Positions 8,773-16,712 of a DNA stretch of 64,000 bases are shown piece by piece. The notes under the pieces are model-generated. The model was not told where the DNA came from and did not search any database. It worked only from the letters and a program-made list of their open reading frames with translations. A program made the position numbers and the translations under genes. This stretch comes from Nitrososphaerota archaeon (GTDB lineage Archaea; Thermoproteota; Nitrososphaeria; Nitrososphaerales; CADDZS01), in NCBI GenBank assembly GCA_013288145.1, contig JABDCJ010000004.1, positions 20,809 through 84,808 of the forward strand, in the 5' to 3' direction. The stretch's first letter is position 1. Every line of letters starts with the position of its first letter.

Positions 8773-9551
8773 GCCCCTTTGAATTTTGGTTCTCTTTTCT
8801 CTACAAATGCCTTGAGTCCTTCTTTAGCATCCTCAGTTCCAAAAAGAGCAATGGTAGCTTCGATCTCGTAAGAGAGGGCAACAGCCAGTGGTGATTCTGC
8901 TCCCTCGTTTACCAACTTCTTGGCTTTTGCAATAGAAAGAGGAGCCATTGAAATTGTCTTCATGGCCAACTTTTTTGCCTCCTCAAGGAGATGTTCCGAA
9001 GAAACAATCAGATTAACTAACCCGAGAGACTTTGCTGCTTCTGCATCAAGAAAAGTTCCAGTAAACAACAACTCTTTCGTCTTGTTTTTGCCTATCAATC
9101 TAGTGAGTTTCTGCGTAGTTCCCCCGCCAGGGACAACGCCTAATTTGAGCGTTGGATCTCCAAACTTTGCATCGGGAGTGGCGATGACAAGATCGCAGGC
9201 GAGCGCAAGTTCCAGTCCTCCCCCCAGACAGTAACCATTTACTGCAGCGATCACCGGCTTATCCAAGTTTTCAACATAATCGTAAAGAAGACGGCCCAAC
9301 CTTTGGTGTTCAGCGTACTGGACAACTTTTTCCATTTTCTTATATTCCTCTATATCTGAACCAACGGAAAAAGCCCTCCCAGAGCCTGTAATAATTAGAG
9401 CTCTAACTTTGGCATTCGTCGCCCCTTCTCTAATTTTTTCATAAAGTAACTCTGTCAGAAGATTGTCCATAGCATTCAGTTTTCGCTCCCGATCTATACG
9501 AACGACTGCGACTGGTCCCTCTAAAACAAGGTGTACTATCCCGTCAACCAT
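8769..9551 (-). CDS. Crotonase-superfamily enoyl-CoA hydratase/isomerase-like protein
   Basis: The 260-aa protein has the full crotonase fold. Oxyanion-hole segments are GRAFSVGSDI and NGYCLGGGLELALACDL. Compared with rat mitochondrial hydratase, the second catalytic Glu (E164) is retained in 'KTKELLFTG', but the first (E144, in FGQPE) is replaced by Thr in 'FGDPTLKLGVVPGGG'. Classical hydration needs both Glu, so this enzyme may be an isomerase, thioesterase, dehydratase or another crotonase-type activity. It is the first gene of the transcription unit with the CaiB-type transferase, overlapping it by 4 nt. Together they suggest activation of an acid to its CoA ester followed by modification near the C2-C3 bond. 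Confidence 0.9.
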   Translation of the reverse strand: MVDGIVHLVLEGPVAVVRIDRERKLNAMDNLLTELLYEKIREGATNAKVRALIITGSGRAFSVGSDIEEYKKMEKVVQYAEHQRLGRLLYDYVENLDKPVIAAVNGYCLGGGLELALACDLVIATPDAKFGDPTLKLGVVPGGGTTQKLTRLIGKNKTKELLFTGTFLDAEAAKSLGLVNLIVSSEHLLEEAKKLAMKTISMAPLSIAKAKKLVNEGAESPLAVALSYEIEATIALFGTEDAKEGLKAFVEKREPKFKGA

Positions 9552-10380
9552 ATCCTTGCACTGAAGAGAACTGGAGTATAATGGTTACTATGGCGGGTTT
9601 TCCACAGAAGATATGCCTGAAATATCGCTGACTTGCTTGTGGAAGAGAAGTTACAAGTCGCAAAATAAGGTCCCGCGCTGAGAGTCGCGTTGTTCCTACA
9701 AGCATTTTCTTCAGTGGATTACAATAGGTTGGCAGTCGCTCGAACCCGGACTTATTAGAATGTCGAAGCCCTTGACTTTGACACATCGGTATTGCCACCA
9801 AGGTTTTCATGAGGGCGCGATCGATCCTTGCATAAGCGGGAGAGATAGATTGTTCCATCTGGGATCATGATCAATCCACATGGGGAGGAAACCTTCACGG
9901 AAAGGTGATGGATACTTCTCCGTGTTGTACCCTCGGACTAGAATGAGTCCCTTTTTCTGATCTCTCCGCGAGAACACATCATCTCGGTGGGTCGGATATC
10001 CCTTTCTCTCGCCTTTTTCAGTTCGCCAGGAGAACTCTTTGCTTTCATAGAAAGGAGTTGCGAAACGTAACAATGCGCCAGCCTCCGACGCCCTAAATAT
10101 GACACGTTTACAATTCTGAGATCCAACCCGAGTTCGGACGTAACTTATCAATGACTTCGGGGCTGTCCATCTTCGAGGAGCTGAACATTTAACTCGCGAG
10201 GTTTGTGCCATAGACGCGTCATTGCTCGAAGCAGCCCCTCGTTGGCTGATTTCTGCCTAAGGATCATTCGGATAAACCGTCATTGGGATCGTTTTTGACC
10301 ATCAGGTAACTATTCTGCAAATATCGCCCCCGATAGCGGAAACGGGCACGATTTATGCCTATCTGGGTGATTTTGAGGAG
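9552..10380. other. 829-nt stretch without a convincing gene
   Basis: Two minus-strand open frames overlap here (9544-9858 and 9807-10211). Neither shows a recognisable domain, and both have atypical composition rich in Arg, Ser and Pro. They could be decayed gene remnants upstream of the crotonase operon, because the region is open in more than one frame, but I cannot support either as a gene. The operon promoter is expected immediately right of 9551, but no clear TATA-like element stands out. Confidence 0.5.
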
Positions 10381-10488
10381 CGCCCCGGGTGAGATTTGAA
10401 CTCACGATCGGTTACCCGAAACGGATCTATGCGCAAACTTTCATTTTGCTTAGCAATCCGTCGCCCTACCAGGCTAGGCGACCGGGGC
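10381..10488 (-). tRNA. tRNA-Ser(GCT), with anticodon-loop intron
   Basis: Read on the minus strand, GCCCCGG pairs with CCGGGGC as acceptor, with discriminator G at 10381 as in archaeal tRNA-Ser. The D arm (GCCTAGCCTGGTAGGGC), a long type II variable arm and a T arm (GTGAG TTCAAAT CTCAC) are present. The anticodon stem ACGGA/TCCGT closes a loop TTGCTA...A with anticodon GCT. A 24-nt intron (AGCAAAATGAAAGTTTGCGC then ATAG) interrupts position 37/38, the canonical archaeal site cut by the splicing endonuclease; its ends can shift by one A. CCA is not encoded. Confidence 0.92.
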
Positions 10489-10833
10489 CCTTGGATTTTA
10501 CGATTTTTCTCAGTGGGTCTTATTACAGTTGCCCCGTGCGGTTCCGTGGTTTTGAAATTGAGTAAAAGGTTTCTTGATTTGGTCGCTAGTTCCTACTTCC
10601 TTGAAGGGGTAAGTCCAGAGGGAAGTCGCCGGGGGATCGACGTTTTTTCTATGGCGGATTGATTGGCGTCAACGCTGAAGAGACCAGGATCGCGTCAAAG
10701 ATAGATGTCAGCCGGAGACTGGAGGTAAGTGATGAATAACTTGTCATAGTAGGTTGGCGTACCCTTTGTAACTATCCAGAACGCACTGGTTAGAACAGAT
10801 TCGTTCCCGTAAGATTGAGGTTGTGTAGTTTTC
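10489..10833. other. Intergenic, no supported gene
   Basis: No coding-like frame or RNA gene is evident in these 345 nt. A minus-strand frame of 75 codons (10695-10922) overlaps the better candidate at 10834-11034 and has no recognisable features. The T-rich strand just right of the tRNA-Ser may hold that tRNA's promoter. Confidence 0.4.
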
Positions 10834-11034
10834 TCAATCAGTATGTGGCTGATCAGGGTTACTTTGATTTTGATAAACGGTCTCATCCCTTTCATCATCG
10901 TTATGGAGCAGCCACTCGTCATACTCTGCGGGCGTCATCACCCTTGGCCCTTTTTGCCGCGTTATGATTAGATATCCGGTCAAAGCAGTGAGTGCTAGAA
11001 TCCAGATGTCACTAACAACTTCAAAAGAAACCAT
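10834..11034 (-). CDS. Small predicted membrane protein, 66 aa
   Basis: The predicted protein has one hydrophobic segment near the N-terminus (VSDIWILALTALTGYLII) followed by a basic turn (TRQKGPR) and a strongly acidic, hydrophilic C-terminal tail (PAEYDEWLLHNDDERDE). This topology is protein-like and typical of small single-pass membrane proteins with the tail in the cytosol. I do not recognise a family. No adjacent gene suggests a partner, and no clear promoter or ribosome-binding site decides the start. Confidence 0.45.
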   Translation of the reverse strand: MVSFEVVSDIWILALTALTGYLIITRQKGPRVMTPAEYDEWLLHNDDERDETVYQNQSNPDQPHTD

Positions 11035-11597
11035 CGGGTTCCAGGTCTCTCAGACGGCCTTAGTTGAATGTATTATCCGGTCTAAAAATCTGCCGAGAAT
11101 TGGGCCAACTAAATGGATGATTCTGTTCTATGGTATTGTTGGCCTGCCATTAGTGCCTAAATTTGATCACTCTTGATCTAATCGTTGTGTAATAATCTCA
11201 AATTAACTGTCTTGGCAAGAGGCGATCCACTTTCATCGGTATCTAAATTTCAAATCCTTGTTACAGCGCAAATGGAAGCCGAAGCGATTTGCGAAACTTG
11301 GACAATCGTTGTTTTGTCCACAACATTATGGTTTTCATAAACTAAGCCGGAAACAATTCATTAGCCGAGACCAAAAAAGTGCTCGTACTCCAACGCCCTA
11401 AATCCTAATTCTTTTTTTACTCTCGATTGCTGTGGATCTATGAATAATGGAGCAGGTAGCTATAAAATTTCATATAGCTTAATGGGTACTAATTTGTCAT
11501 TTAAAGTCATTAAGTGTTTGATCATCGCTCCATTCTAAACGTCATTTGTAAATAGTTCTTAGTCATTTTCAAGCATTCAGCTATCAATTATCAGGAT
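11035..11597. other. Long intergenic region upstream of the Lrp regulator
   Basis: These 563 nt hold no coding-like frame. The right half is A/T-rich. A TATA-like GTAAATAG at about 11549-11556 would place a transcription start near 11578, 20 nt before the regulator ATG at 11598. Other A/T-rich elements (ATTTAAAG around 11503) may be further promoter or operator sequence for autoregulation. Confidence 0.4.
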
Positions 11598-12299
11598 ATG
11601 AACCAGTACATGGATTCTAAATCAATTTCGCGTTCTGTCAGATTTCAAAGTAATATGAGTGATATGGTCGTTTCACCAGGCGCGTTAGCTGAAACAGTTG
11701 CCCCCTCGAAACCTGAAAAATTTATTTCGTATCTGAGATATTTGGACGATGCGAATAGAGTAATAATCAAAGAACTACAGGACAATCCCGGGATCTCGCA
11801 AACTTCTCTCGCGGAAAAGGTCGGGCTGTCTCAGTCATCTGTGGCGCTCAGGCTTGCAAAACTGGCAGAGAGCGGCTTGATCAAGGATTCTCTTGTCATT
11901 GATTACAGGAAGCTCGGATTAAATGCAGCAAGGGTTGACATTTCGGCGAAAGACGCTGATATCGTTCTCGATTGGGCGAAAAACTGTCCGCTTTGCGTCA
12001 ATGCTTCAGCTGGAATCGGGACGAATAATCTCTCGCTTTACTTCGTGGTCGAAGATTTGGAGAACCTGCCATGGATTATTGAAAAACATCTGTGGAGATT
12101 GCCGGGAGTTATGGAAATCAAAAGCACCCCGCTCACGTCGTGGATGTCTGGCGATGGAATATCATCTCATCTCGACCTGACAGTTGAAAGGAGTGAGACT
12201 CCTCCTTGCGGAGCGCTGCCTTTCTGTCCGCAGTGTCCGAAGAATCCAAATTACGAAGGAAAAGTTTGGGCTGCGAACGGTACAAACCGCGACGCTTGA
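11598..12299 (+). CDS. Lrp/AsnC-family transcriptional regulator with Cys-rich C-terminal tail
   Basis: An N-terminal extension of about 45 residues precedes the winged HTH (IIKELQDNPGISQTSLAEKV, then SQSSVALRLAKLAESGLI), a linker strand and a RAM-like ligand-binding/oligomerisation domain (about residues 105-180). The C-terminus carries a compact Cys cluster, CGALPFCPQCPKNPNY, with four Cys in 11 residues (C-x5-C-x2-C spacing for the clearest three), which may bind zinc or an Fe-S cluster and so sense metal or redox state. Long A/T-rich upstream DNA suggests autoregulation, common in this family. The ATG at 11610 is an alternative start. The target genes cannot be inferred from neighbours. 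Confidence 0.85.
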   Translation: MNQYMDSKSISRSVRFQSNMSDMVVSPGALAETVAPSKPEKFISYLRYLDDANRVIIKELQDNPGISQTSLAEKVGLSQSSVALRLAKLAESGLIKDSLVIDYRKLGLNAARVDISAKDADIVLDWAKNCPLCVNASAGIGTNNLSLYFVVEDLENLPWIIEKHLWRLPGVMEIKSTPLTSWMSGDGISSHLDLTVERSETPPCGALPFCPQCPKNPNYEGKVWAANGTNRDA

Positions 12300-12370
12300 A
12301 AGAATAGTTCCCACGACCTAAAATCCCGACTGGATTCCTCGAGGGTCAGCATTATTTCCGGGCGGGTTGT

Positions 12371-12598
12371 TTATTGTGGAGAATATTGCACAATGAACAT
12401 ATCGTGATGGTTCACATTCTTTACCTCAATGAACCCCGAATCGATCATCTTTCGGAGCTCCAAGAGAACGTGCAACTTCACATCTTCGATATCTAAGTTG
12501 AATTCTCTCGAGAGAGCTTGCACCAACTCTAGCGCACAACATGGTCTCTCGATCAATCGACTCTTGAGCTCACGCGCGTAATCTACGGAAACTGCCAA
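12371..12598 (-). CDS. Small winged-helix-like protein, 75 aa
   Basis: The predicted protein reads as a single helical domain with heptad-like hydrophobic spacing and an end resembling a wing: 'ALELVQALSREFNLDIEDVK' then 'LELRKMIDSGFIEVKNVNH'. This is the usual order of a minimal winged HTH without extra sensor domain. A CC pair occurs at the start of the domain. It uses a TTG start at 12598 and converges with the Lrp regulator. No family name can be given; it could be a small transcription factor. Confidence 0.55.
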   Translation of the reverse strand: MAVSVDYARELKSRLIERPCCALELVQALSREFNLDIEDVKLHVLLELRKMIDSGFIEVKNVNHHDMFIVQYSPQ

Positions 12599-12713
12599 TT
12601 AGATTACGCGTCTTGAACCTTTGACACCCGACCAGGCTAGGAAAGAGTCAAAAAATGATTAACTCTTACCTGGACGAGGACTTTCGAAATACAGTGATTA
12701 CTGATTGAATGTC

Positions 12714-12897
12714 TTAACGACGCCGTCGACCTCTCCTAAGAGAGTTCTGCAACTCAATCTGATCACAAACTGGACAGCTCATTCCATTTCTTTCATTCGG
12801 ACGAAGTTTGATGCTGTGTTTGGAGCAAATTTCTTGTTTTACTATTAAATCCATCAATATATTTGCGCATTCATCGCATAAAGACCCTTCTACTCAA
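12714..12897 (-). pseudogene. Small zinc-finger protein gene with apparent frameshift near the start
   Basis: On the minus strand a frame ending at TAA 12714-12716 encodes CDECANILMDLIVKQEICS, then KHSIKLRPNERNG, then MSCPVCDQIELQNS and an Arg-rich end. The C-x2-C, C-x2-H and C-x2-C spacing looks like a genuine small zinc-ribbon protein. No start codon precedes the first CxxC in this frame: a TGA lies four codons upstream of it. A TTG at 12897 in the next frame gives MSRRVFM and would join the protein with a single-base shift. Either the gene is frameshifted (or the sequence has an indel), or translation begins at ATG 12854 and gives about 46 residues without the first CxxC. Confidence 0.45.
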
Positions 12898-13265
12898 AGA
12901 GGGTGCTCTATCATTTTTCGGGAGTATCCAGACCCTTCAAACTTCGATCACATGCATGTAAATGACATTCATCTGCCCAAAGGTGGGATAATTATCTTGC
13001 TTATTCCCCTCGATCCTAATCCATTTCGTTGGGAAAGAAAGGTCTCCATTGCTAACTAATTCCAGCAAAAAGTTCAAGTTGATGGGTTAGGGCAAGCTAG
13101 CGTGAAATCACGTTAAGAAAAGGCATCTTGCTTATCATGGTGAACCTTGCAAGTAATTTCAATTAACAAAGGCTTTTGCCAAACACAGAGACTTTGCAAT
13201 AAGCAGGTAATTCATTATCTCTTTCTCACACTTATCTATTCAACTTGTAGTTCGATAAGATACAA
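12898..13265. other. Intergenic, no supported gene
   Basis: No coding-like frame stands out between the small zinc-protein remnant and the next gene. The right end is A/T-rich (TTCATTATCTC and ACTTATCTATTC before 13266) and may provide the promoter for the 92-aa protein, whose ATG would then be close to the transcript 5' end. Confidence 0.35.
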
Positions 13266-13544
13266 ATGCAAACTCGGATCGATCGCACATTTCTGGGCTG
13301 TCTCGAATGTCGCTTCAAGGGCGCCTGGGAAATAGATTCAGCTACTGGACGTTACCTGGCAACCGGAGAAGATGCTGAGCTCCGTATCGTTAGACTCGAT
13401 GGGATGAAGAAATATCTTGCGTTTAAGAAAGGAGCCGCGGTTACTCTTTCTCCAACGAACGTGATTATGTTCGATCAATCTGATATCGAAGAAATCGTGA
13501 ACATTGACGAACAACCGATGGGAGACGAGGGAGAGCGAGCTTAG
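13266..13544 (+). CDS. Conserved-looking hypothetical protein, 92 aa
   Basis: The protein begins with a CxxC pair (CLEC at residues 12-15) embedded in basic residues, followed by a beta-rich stretch (GAWEIDSATGRYLATGEDAE and AVTLSPTNVIMFDQSD) and an acidic C-terminus. A single CxxC suggests metal binding through dimerisation, or a redox role. I do not recognise the family. It stands alone and converges with the YkgJ-like gene to its right. Confidence 0.6.
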   Translation: MQTRIDRTFLGCLECRFKGAWEIDSATGRYLATGEDAELRIVRLDGMKKYLAFKKGAAVTLSPTNVIMFDQSDIEEIVNIDEQPMGDEGERA

Positions 13545-13674
13545 TGCCTCGGATGTTAAAGGACGTTTGTTTGTGAATACTAGGAAAAAGAGGTCTATAT
13601 CGAAAGTACGCGAACCAGATCTCAGACCTGAGCCTCAGTACATGATCTTCGGAGTTTTTCTTTCATGAATTTGG

Positions 13675-14088
13675 CTATGTTTCCGGAAACGTCTTCTTGT
13701 CGTGCTTGAGTCTGTCCGAGCTCTCCCTCAGCAATTTTGGGTAAATATTCGACATCTCTTTCTTTGTTTTCCAAGAAAGAGGAAACTCGTCTCGGTACGG
13801 GCAAAAATCATCTTTCACAGCTTTCATCGAGTCTTCATTAAAGACAACCGGATATAGCTTACATCCCTTGGGGCGGTCTTCATAGATTGTACACTTCGTC
13901 CCGTCATGGAAAACGCATCTGCCCTCTTTGCTGTTATTCAGAACTTTGAAGCCTTCCGCTGTCGTTGAACTGAAAAAATCCGGATCGTACCCAAGACTGG
14001 CAATGCGTTTGACATCTTCATCCAAGAGAATCATTTCTGTGTCGTAACAACAACTTACACAGCTATGGCTCCTGCAAACATTGCTCAG
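13675..14088 (-). CDS. YkgJ/UPF0153-family Cys-cluster protein, probable CTG start
   Basis: From the ATG at 14034 the protein would have 119 aa and lack its hallmark. The frame continues upstream through CRSHSCVSCCYDTE, which supplies the C-x4-C-x2-CC cluster that defines the family, followed by 'LDEDVKRIASLGYDPDFF', 'GRCVFHDGTKCTIYEDRPKG', and the final C-x-LYP motif. No ATG, GTG or TTG exists between the upstream TGA and that cluster; the best start is CTG at 14088, giving MSNVCRSHSC and 137 aa. The conserved Cys are thought to bind zinc or an iron-sulfur cluster; the biochemical role of the family is not established. It stands alone and converges with the gene at 13266. Confidence 0.75.
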   Translation of the reverse strand: MSNVCRSHSCVSCCYDTEMILLDEDVKRIASLGYDPDFFSSTTAEGFKVLNNSKEGRCVFHDGTKCTIYEDRPKGCKLYPVVFNEDSMKAVKDDFCPYRDEFPLSWKTKKEMSNIYPKLLRESSDRLKHDKKTFPET

Positions 14089-14474
14089 CGAGAGGACCCC
14101 CAGCAGACGAGATCAAGTCTAGAAGTTAAGTGGGTATCTGTGTAATTCTTGCCGTCAAAGATGTTGAGAGGAAGATTCTTCCGTGAAACTCTATGGATCT
14201 ACGATTTTTTGGACAGCGCTTTGGCACATTTGGTCCTCAGTTGGATTTTGAATCGGAGATGCGCTTAAATGATTGTTTTATCCAACTGCTTAATTCTGAT
14301 TATGCTAGTTTAGATATTCATCCGACAAGCTTAGAGACCTTCGGGCGTCAAGAAAGTCAACTCTGTTGAAAGTCCGCTAGGCAGATGGATATTTTGTATT
14401 TCTAAACCTCTAGTTTATCGGGCTGACCCTCCGAGTCAGGCAAAAGGGTCACTGTTTGGAATAGTTCAAAACCC
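14089..14474. other. Intergenic between divergent genes, no supported gene
   Basis: These 386 nt separate the divergent YkgJ-like and ArsC-like genes. I see no coding-like frame or RNA fold I can support. An A/T-rich stretch around 14270-14320 is the most promoter-like part. Confidence 0.35.
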
Positions 14475-14873
14475 ATGGAAGAAAAACAAATCCTGTTTGT
14501 GTGTATAGAGAACAGTGGTCGCTCCCAGATGGCCCAAGCTTTTGCTGAAAAATATGGATTGAAGGCAACAAGTGCGGGACCCGTTCCTTCTAGCCGCGTA
14601 AATCCGAGCGTAATCGAAGCCATGAAGGAAAAGGGAATCGATCTTTCAAACAATATTCCCTCAATGCTTACTCCAGAAATGATCAACCGAGCTAGTCTTG
14701 TAATTACAATGGGCTGTTCGATTGGGAGCGTTCTCCCAATGCCGAAGCTAGTTCAGATGCAAAAGAAACTGGTCGACTGGGATCTCAAAAACCCAAAGGG
14801 AAAGTCTCTACCACTCGTGCGAAAGATCAGGGACGATATTGAAAAGCGAGTTATTGAACTCTCGAAGCAATAG
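14475..14873 (+). CDS. Low-molecular-weight phosphatase/ArsC-type arsenate reductase-like protein
   Basis: The 132-aa protein has the phosphatase P-loop C10-x5-R16 (CIENSGRSQMAQ) typical of low-molecular-weight tyrosine phosphatases and thioredoxin-coupled ArsC. A second Cys is at 81 (TMGCSIG), as in ArsC, and 'DWDLKNPKGKS' provides the conserved Asp loop. The third redox Cys that usually follows about seven residues after the second is missing: the segment reads SIGSVLPMPK. The enzyme may therefore use a different recycling thiol, or may act on a phosphoprotein. No arsenite transporter or ArsR gene adjoins it. The ATG follows A/T-poor DNA and the promoter is unclear. Confidence 0.85.
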   Translation: MEEKQILFVCIENSGRSQMAQAFAEKYGLKATSAGPVPSSRVNPSVIEAMKEKGIDLSNNIPSMLTPEMINRASLVITMGCSIGSVLPMPKLVQMQKKLVDWDLKNPKGKSLPLVRKIRDDIEKRVIELSKQ

Positions 14874-15004
14874 AGGCTCCTGTTTTACATTTTCAGTGGC
14901 TCGTCCTAACTTCTTCACTGCCAGGCTTCACGGACGAGATCTTGCGGCTCTAAAAAATATCGAAAATGTGATTATAGCGTCATTCGCTGCGGACCAGCGT
15001 TATG

Positions 15005-15262
15005 CTAAGATCTGTATTTTCGTTTCGAGATTTCAATTTCGATAATTTCAATGCGTTGCTGATTTATCGAACTTCGCGAAATCAACGAGTCGTAAGTACC
15101 ACGGTCTGTATCAATGGCTAGCAGGCCGATCTGCCTTTGAAAAGAATCACGGGACTGTTTGCAACTATCCAGTTCACGAGCCAGATCCCAATCGCGAGCA
15201 ACGCTTGCCCATTTTCTCGCGCGCAAAGTCTCCTGTTCTAATGATTTAGTTGCAGTTTCCAT
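15005..15262 (-). CDS. Hypothetical helical protein, 85 aa
   Basis: The protein is predicted to be nearly all helical, with Arg/Glu-rich stretches (SLEQETLRARKWASVARDWD, RELDSCKQSRDSFQRQI) and an Ile-rich C-terminus (RIEIIEIEISKRK), compatible with a short coiled coil. I chose the ATG at 15262 because CTTTTATACTT lies with its TATA about 27 nt upstream, the spacing expected for a leaderless archaeal transcript; an in-frame ATG at 15331 would lie upstream of that promoter. No family is recognised. Confidence 0.55.
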   Translation of the reverse strand: METATKSLEQETLRARKWASVARDWDLARELDSCKQSRDSFQRQIGLLAIDTDRGTYDSLISRSSINQQRIEIIEIEISKRKYRS

Positions 15263-15386
15263 AGGTACAGTTTTCATGCGAAGTATAAAAGCATGAAAAA
15301 ATTCCCTTTTTTCAGAAATTGATTCAAACAAAGCATCGCCAAGTTGATTTTTTCAAGCGAGTCTTATCACAAAGAACGGCTTTTCG

Positions 15387-15560
15387 CTAATTATTGAAAA
15401 AATAATCCTCTTTGTTGTACAATGTGTGTTTTCCACATTTAGGGCATTTCTCATCGTTGTTTTGAATGACCGCAACCCTGAATGCTTTCTTATCGATCTG
15501 TAACTCAGAGGGATGGCGAAACCCGCACTTCCTATTCTTACATATTATGAATAAGGGCAA
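15387..15560 (-). CDS. Small zinc-ribbon protein, 57 aa
   Basis: A short minus-strand frame encodes a protein with two Cys pairs: C-x4-C near the start (ICKNRKCGFRHPSEL) and C-x2-C near residue 39 (NDEKCPKCGKHTLYNKEDYF). The knuckle-like CPKCGK and the spacing point to one zinc ribbon, so a nucleic-acid or protein-binding role is likely. The start is TTG at 15560; an upstream in-frame TGA excludes a much longer protein. It precedes the 85-aa helical gene on the same strand with about 125 nt between them. Confidence 0.7.
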   Translation of the reverse strand: MPLFIICKNRKCGFRHPSELQIDKKAFRVAVIQNNDEKCPKCGKHTLYNKEDYFFNN

Positions 15561-15688
15561 TAATAGGACAAACTCTCAAAATACGAAGATTAGGAATTCT
15601 GCCGAGAGGGATGAAAAAATGGAAATGAGGAATCCTCGCCCGAAAAAAATTGGGCGATTAATCTTCATTTCAAAACTAGTTGCCTTGT

Positions 15689-16054
15689 TTATTCGACTGA
15701 TTCGGTAACTGAAGAATCAGAATCGTTGCTGCTTGAGCTAGATGACTCAGCCGCTCCGCTCGGTTTCAGTGCAATTGCCGTTGCAAACCGCGGACCGACA
15801 GTTTCGATTTTGATCTTGACCTTGTCTCCCACTTTGGCTCCTTTTACGAAGATTATGAAACCCTGAATCTTTGCGACTCCGTCGCCACGTCTCGATAGTT
15901 CAGTCAGTTCCACATCGTATTCCTTTCCTACCTCGACAGGTTTCGGACCCTGATTCATTGAAGAACCACCATATCCTCGATCCCTTCCGTATCCTCCTCC
16001 ACCGCCGCCTCCTCCGCCACCGCCGTATCTGCTGTTTCTGTTTCCGTAACTCAT
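15689..16054 (-). CDS. TRAM-domain RNA-binding protein with Gly-rich N-terminus
   Basis: The first 35 residues are Arg/Gly/Tyr-rich, including an 11-residue glycine run, like an RGG box. Residues about 40-97 form a TRAM domain (GKEYDVELTELSRRGDGVAK, then FIIFVKGAKVGDKVKIKI), an OB-like RNA-binding fold; the tail is Ser/Asp-rich and disordered. Stand-alone archaeal TRAM proteins act as cold-induced RNA chaperones. The N-terminus MSYGNR is shared with the zinc-ribbon protein encoded just upstream at 16159-16386, so the two may have a common origin or partner. The stop at 15689-15691 is preceded by no obvious coupling; the gene has about 104 nt to its upstream neighbour. Confidence 0.9.
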   Translation of the reverse strand: MSYGNRNSRYGGGGGGGGGGGYGRDRGYGGSSMNQGPKPVEVGKEYDVELTELSRRGDGVAKIQGFIIFVKGAKVGDKVKIKIETVGPRFATAIALKPSGAAESSSSSSNDSDSSVTESVE

Positions 16055-16158
16055 ACTGTATTACGCTACTGTACTCAAGTCTCTACGTAACTTCGGGCAT
16101 ATAAGGCAGCTAACCTAACTCTGAAAAAGCCCAGACCTGAGTCCGGGCGCCGAGGTTG

Positions 16159-16386
16159 CTATCTTTCCCAAGGCTCTTTCGGCGGGGCCCTGTGTTTCGG
16201 AAAGCAATCTCGACAGTAAATTAGTCGACCCTCGACGGGTTCAAAGGGCACTCTAGTTTTCTTTCCGCAATCCGAGCAAACAGCATCTCTCATAATTCGG
16301 GGGATTCTAATCGAGCCACTGCCTTCGCGTTTATCTCTTTGACTCCCGCCCCCGCCTCTTGATCTTCGCCTATTACCATAAGACAA
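16159..16386 (-). CDS. Small zinc-ribbon protein with RGG-like N-terminus
   Basis: The 75-aa protein has a basic Gly/Arg-rich start (MSYGNRRRSRGGGGSQRDKR) and then one zinc ribbon: C-x2-C (AVCSDCGKKTRVPFEP) and C-x2-C (YCRDCFPKHRAPP). The pattern CSDCGK...YCRDC resembles small CxxC ribbons found in archaea and in candidate phyla bacteria with presumed nucleic-acid binding. Its position directly upstream of the TRAM gene, and the shared MSYGNR start, suggest a joint role in RNA binding. It is divergent from Cdc48. Confidence 0.82.
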   Translation of the reverse strand: MSYGNRRRSRGGGGSQRDKREGSGSIRIPRIMRDAVCSDCGKKTRVPFEPVEGRLIYCRDCFPKHRAPPKEPWER

Positions 16387-16712
16387 ATTGACTATTACAA
16401 ACTCTTGCTATTCACAATCTATCTGTCTATTAACGCGTTGTTATTCAAGGGATCTTTCATGGAGATCAGTTGTTCGTTTCAATCACTTGCGATCTCAAGC
16501 TAATTGATTATTCATAATCTGATTTCGAACTATGGATCATCGCCAATATCGAGTTTCTCCTGCCACTCAAAACAAGCCAACGAACTTATTTTTGCCATTT
16601 TATTGCCTGATTTGTCGATTATTGGCTAAGAATGCCAAAATATCATTGGATTAATGTGAAAGGCAGTAATACTCGATAGTACATAACTTGTATCAAGGAA
16701 CTCTGGATTATT
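16387..16712. other. Divergent promoter region between zinc-ribbon protein and Cdc48
   Basis: The 326 nt are very A/T-rich and without coding-like frames. Several TATA-like sequences face both genes, for example AGTAATACTCG and GTACATAACTTG to the left of the TTG at 16713, and A/T-rich sequence within the first 60 nt right of 16386 for the minus-strand gene. No palindrome stands out. Confidence 0.4.

Noticed and set aside
9544..10211. Two overlapping minus-strand frames upstream of the crotonase
   Set aside because: No domain, no promoter or ribosome-binding support, odd composition; kept as non-coding.
12808..13059. 83-codon plus-strand frame
   Set aside because: It is antisense to the small zinc-finger frame, which has clear Cys pairs; the plus frame has none.
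15466..15708. 80-codon plus-strand frame
   Set aside because: It is antisense to the 57-aa zinc-ribbon gene and runs into the TRAM gene; composition is not protein-like.
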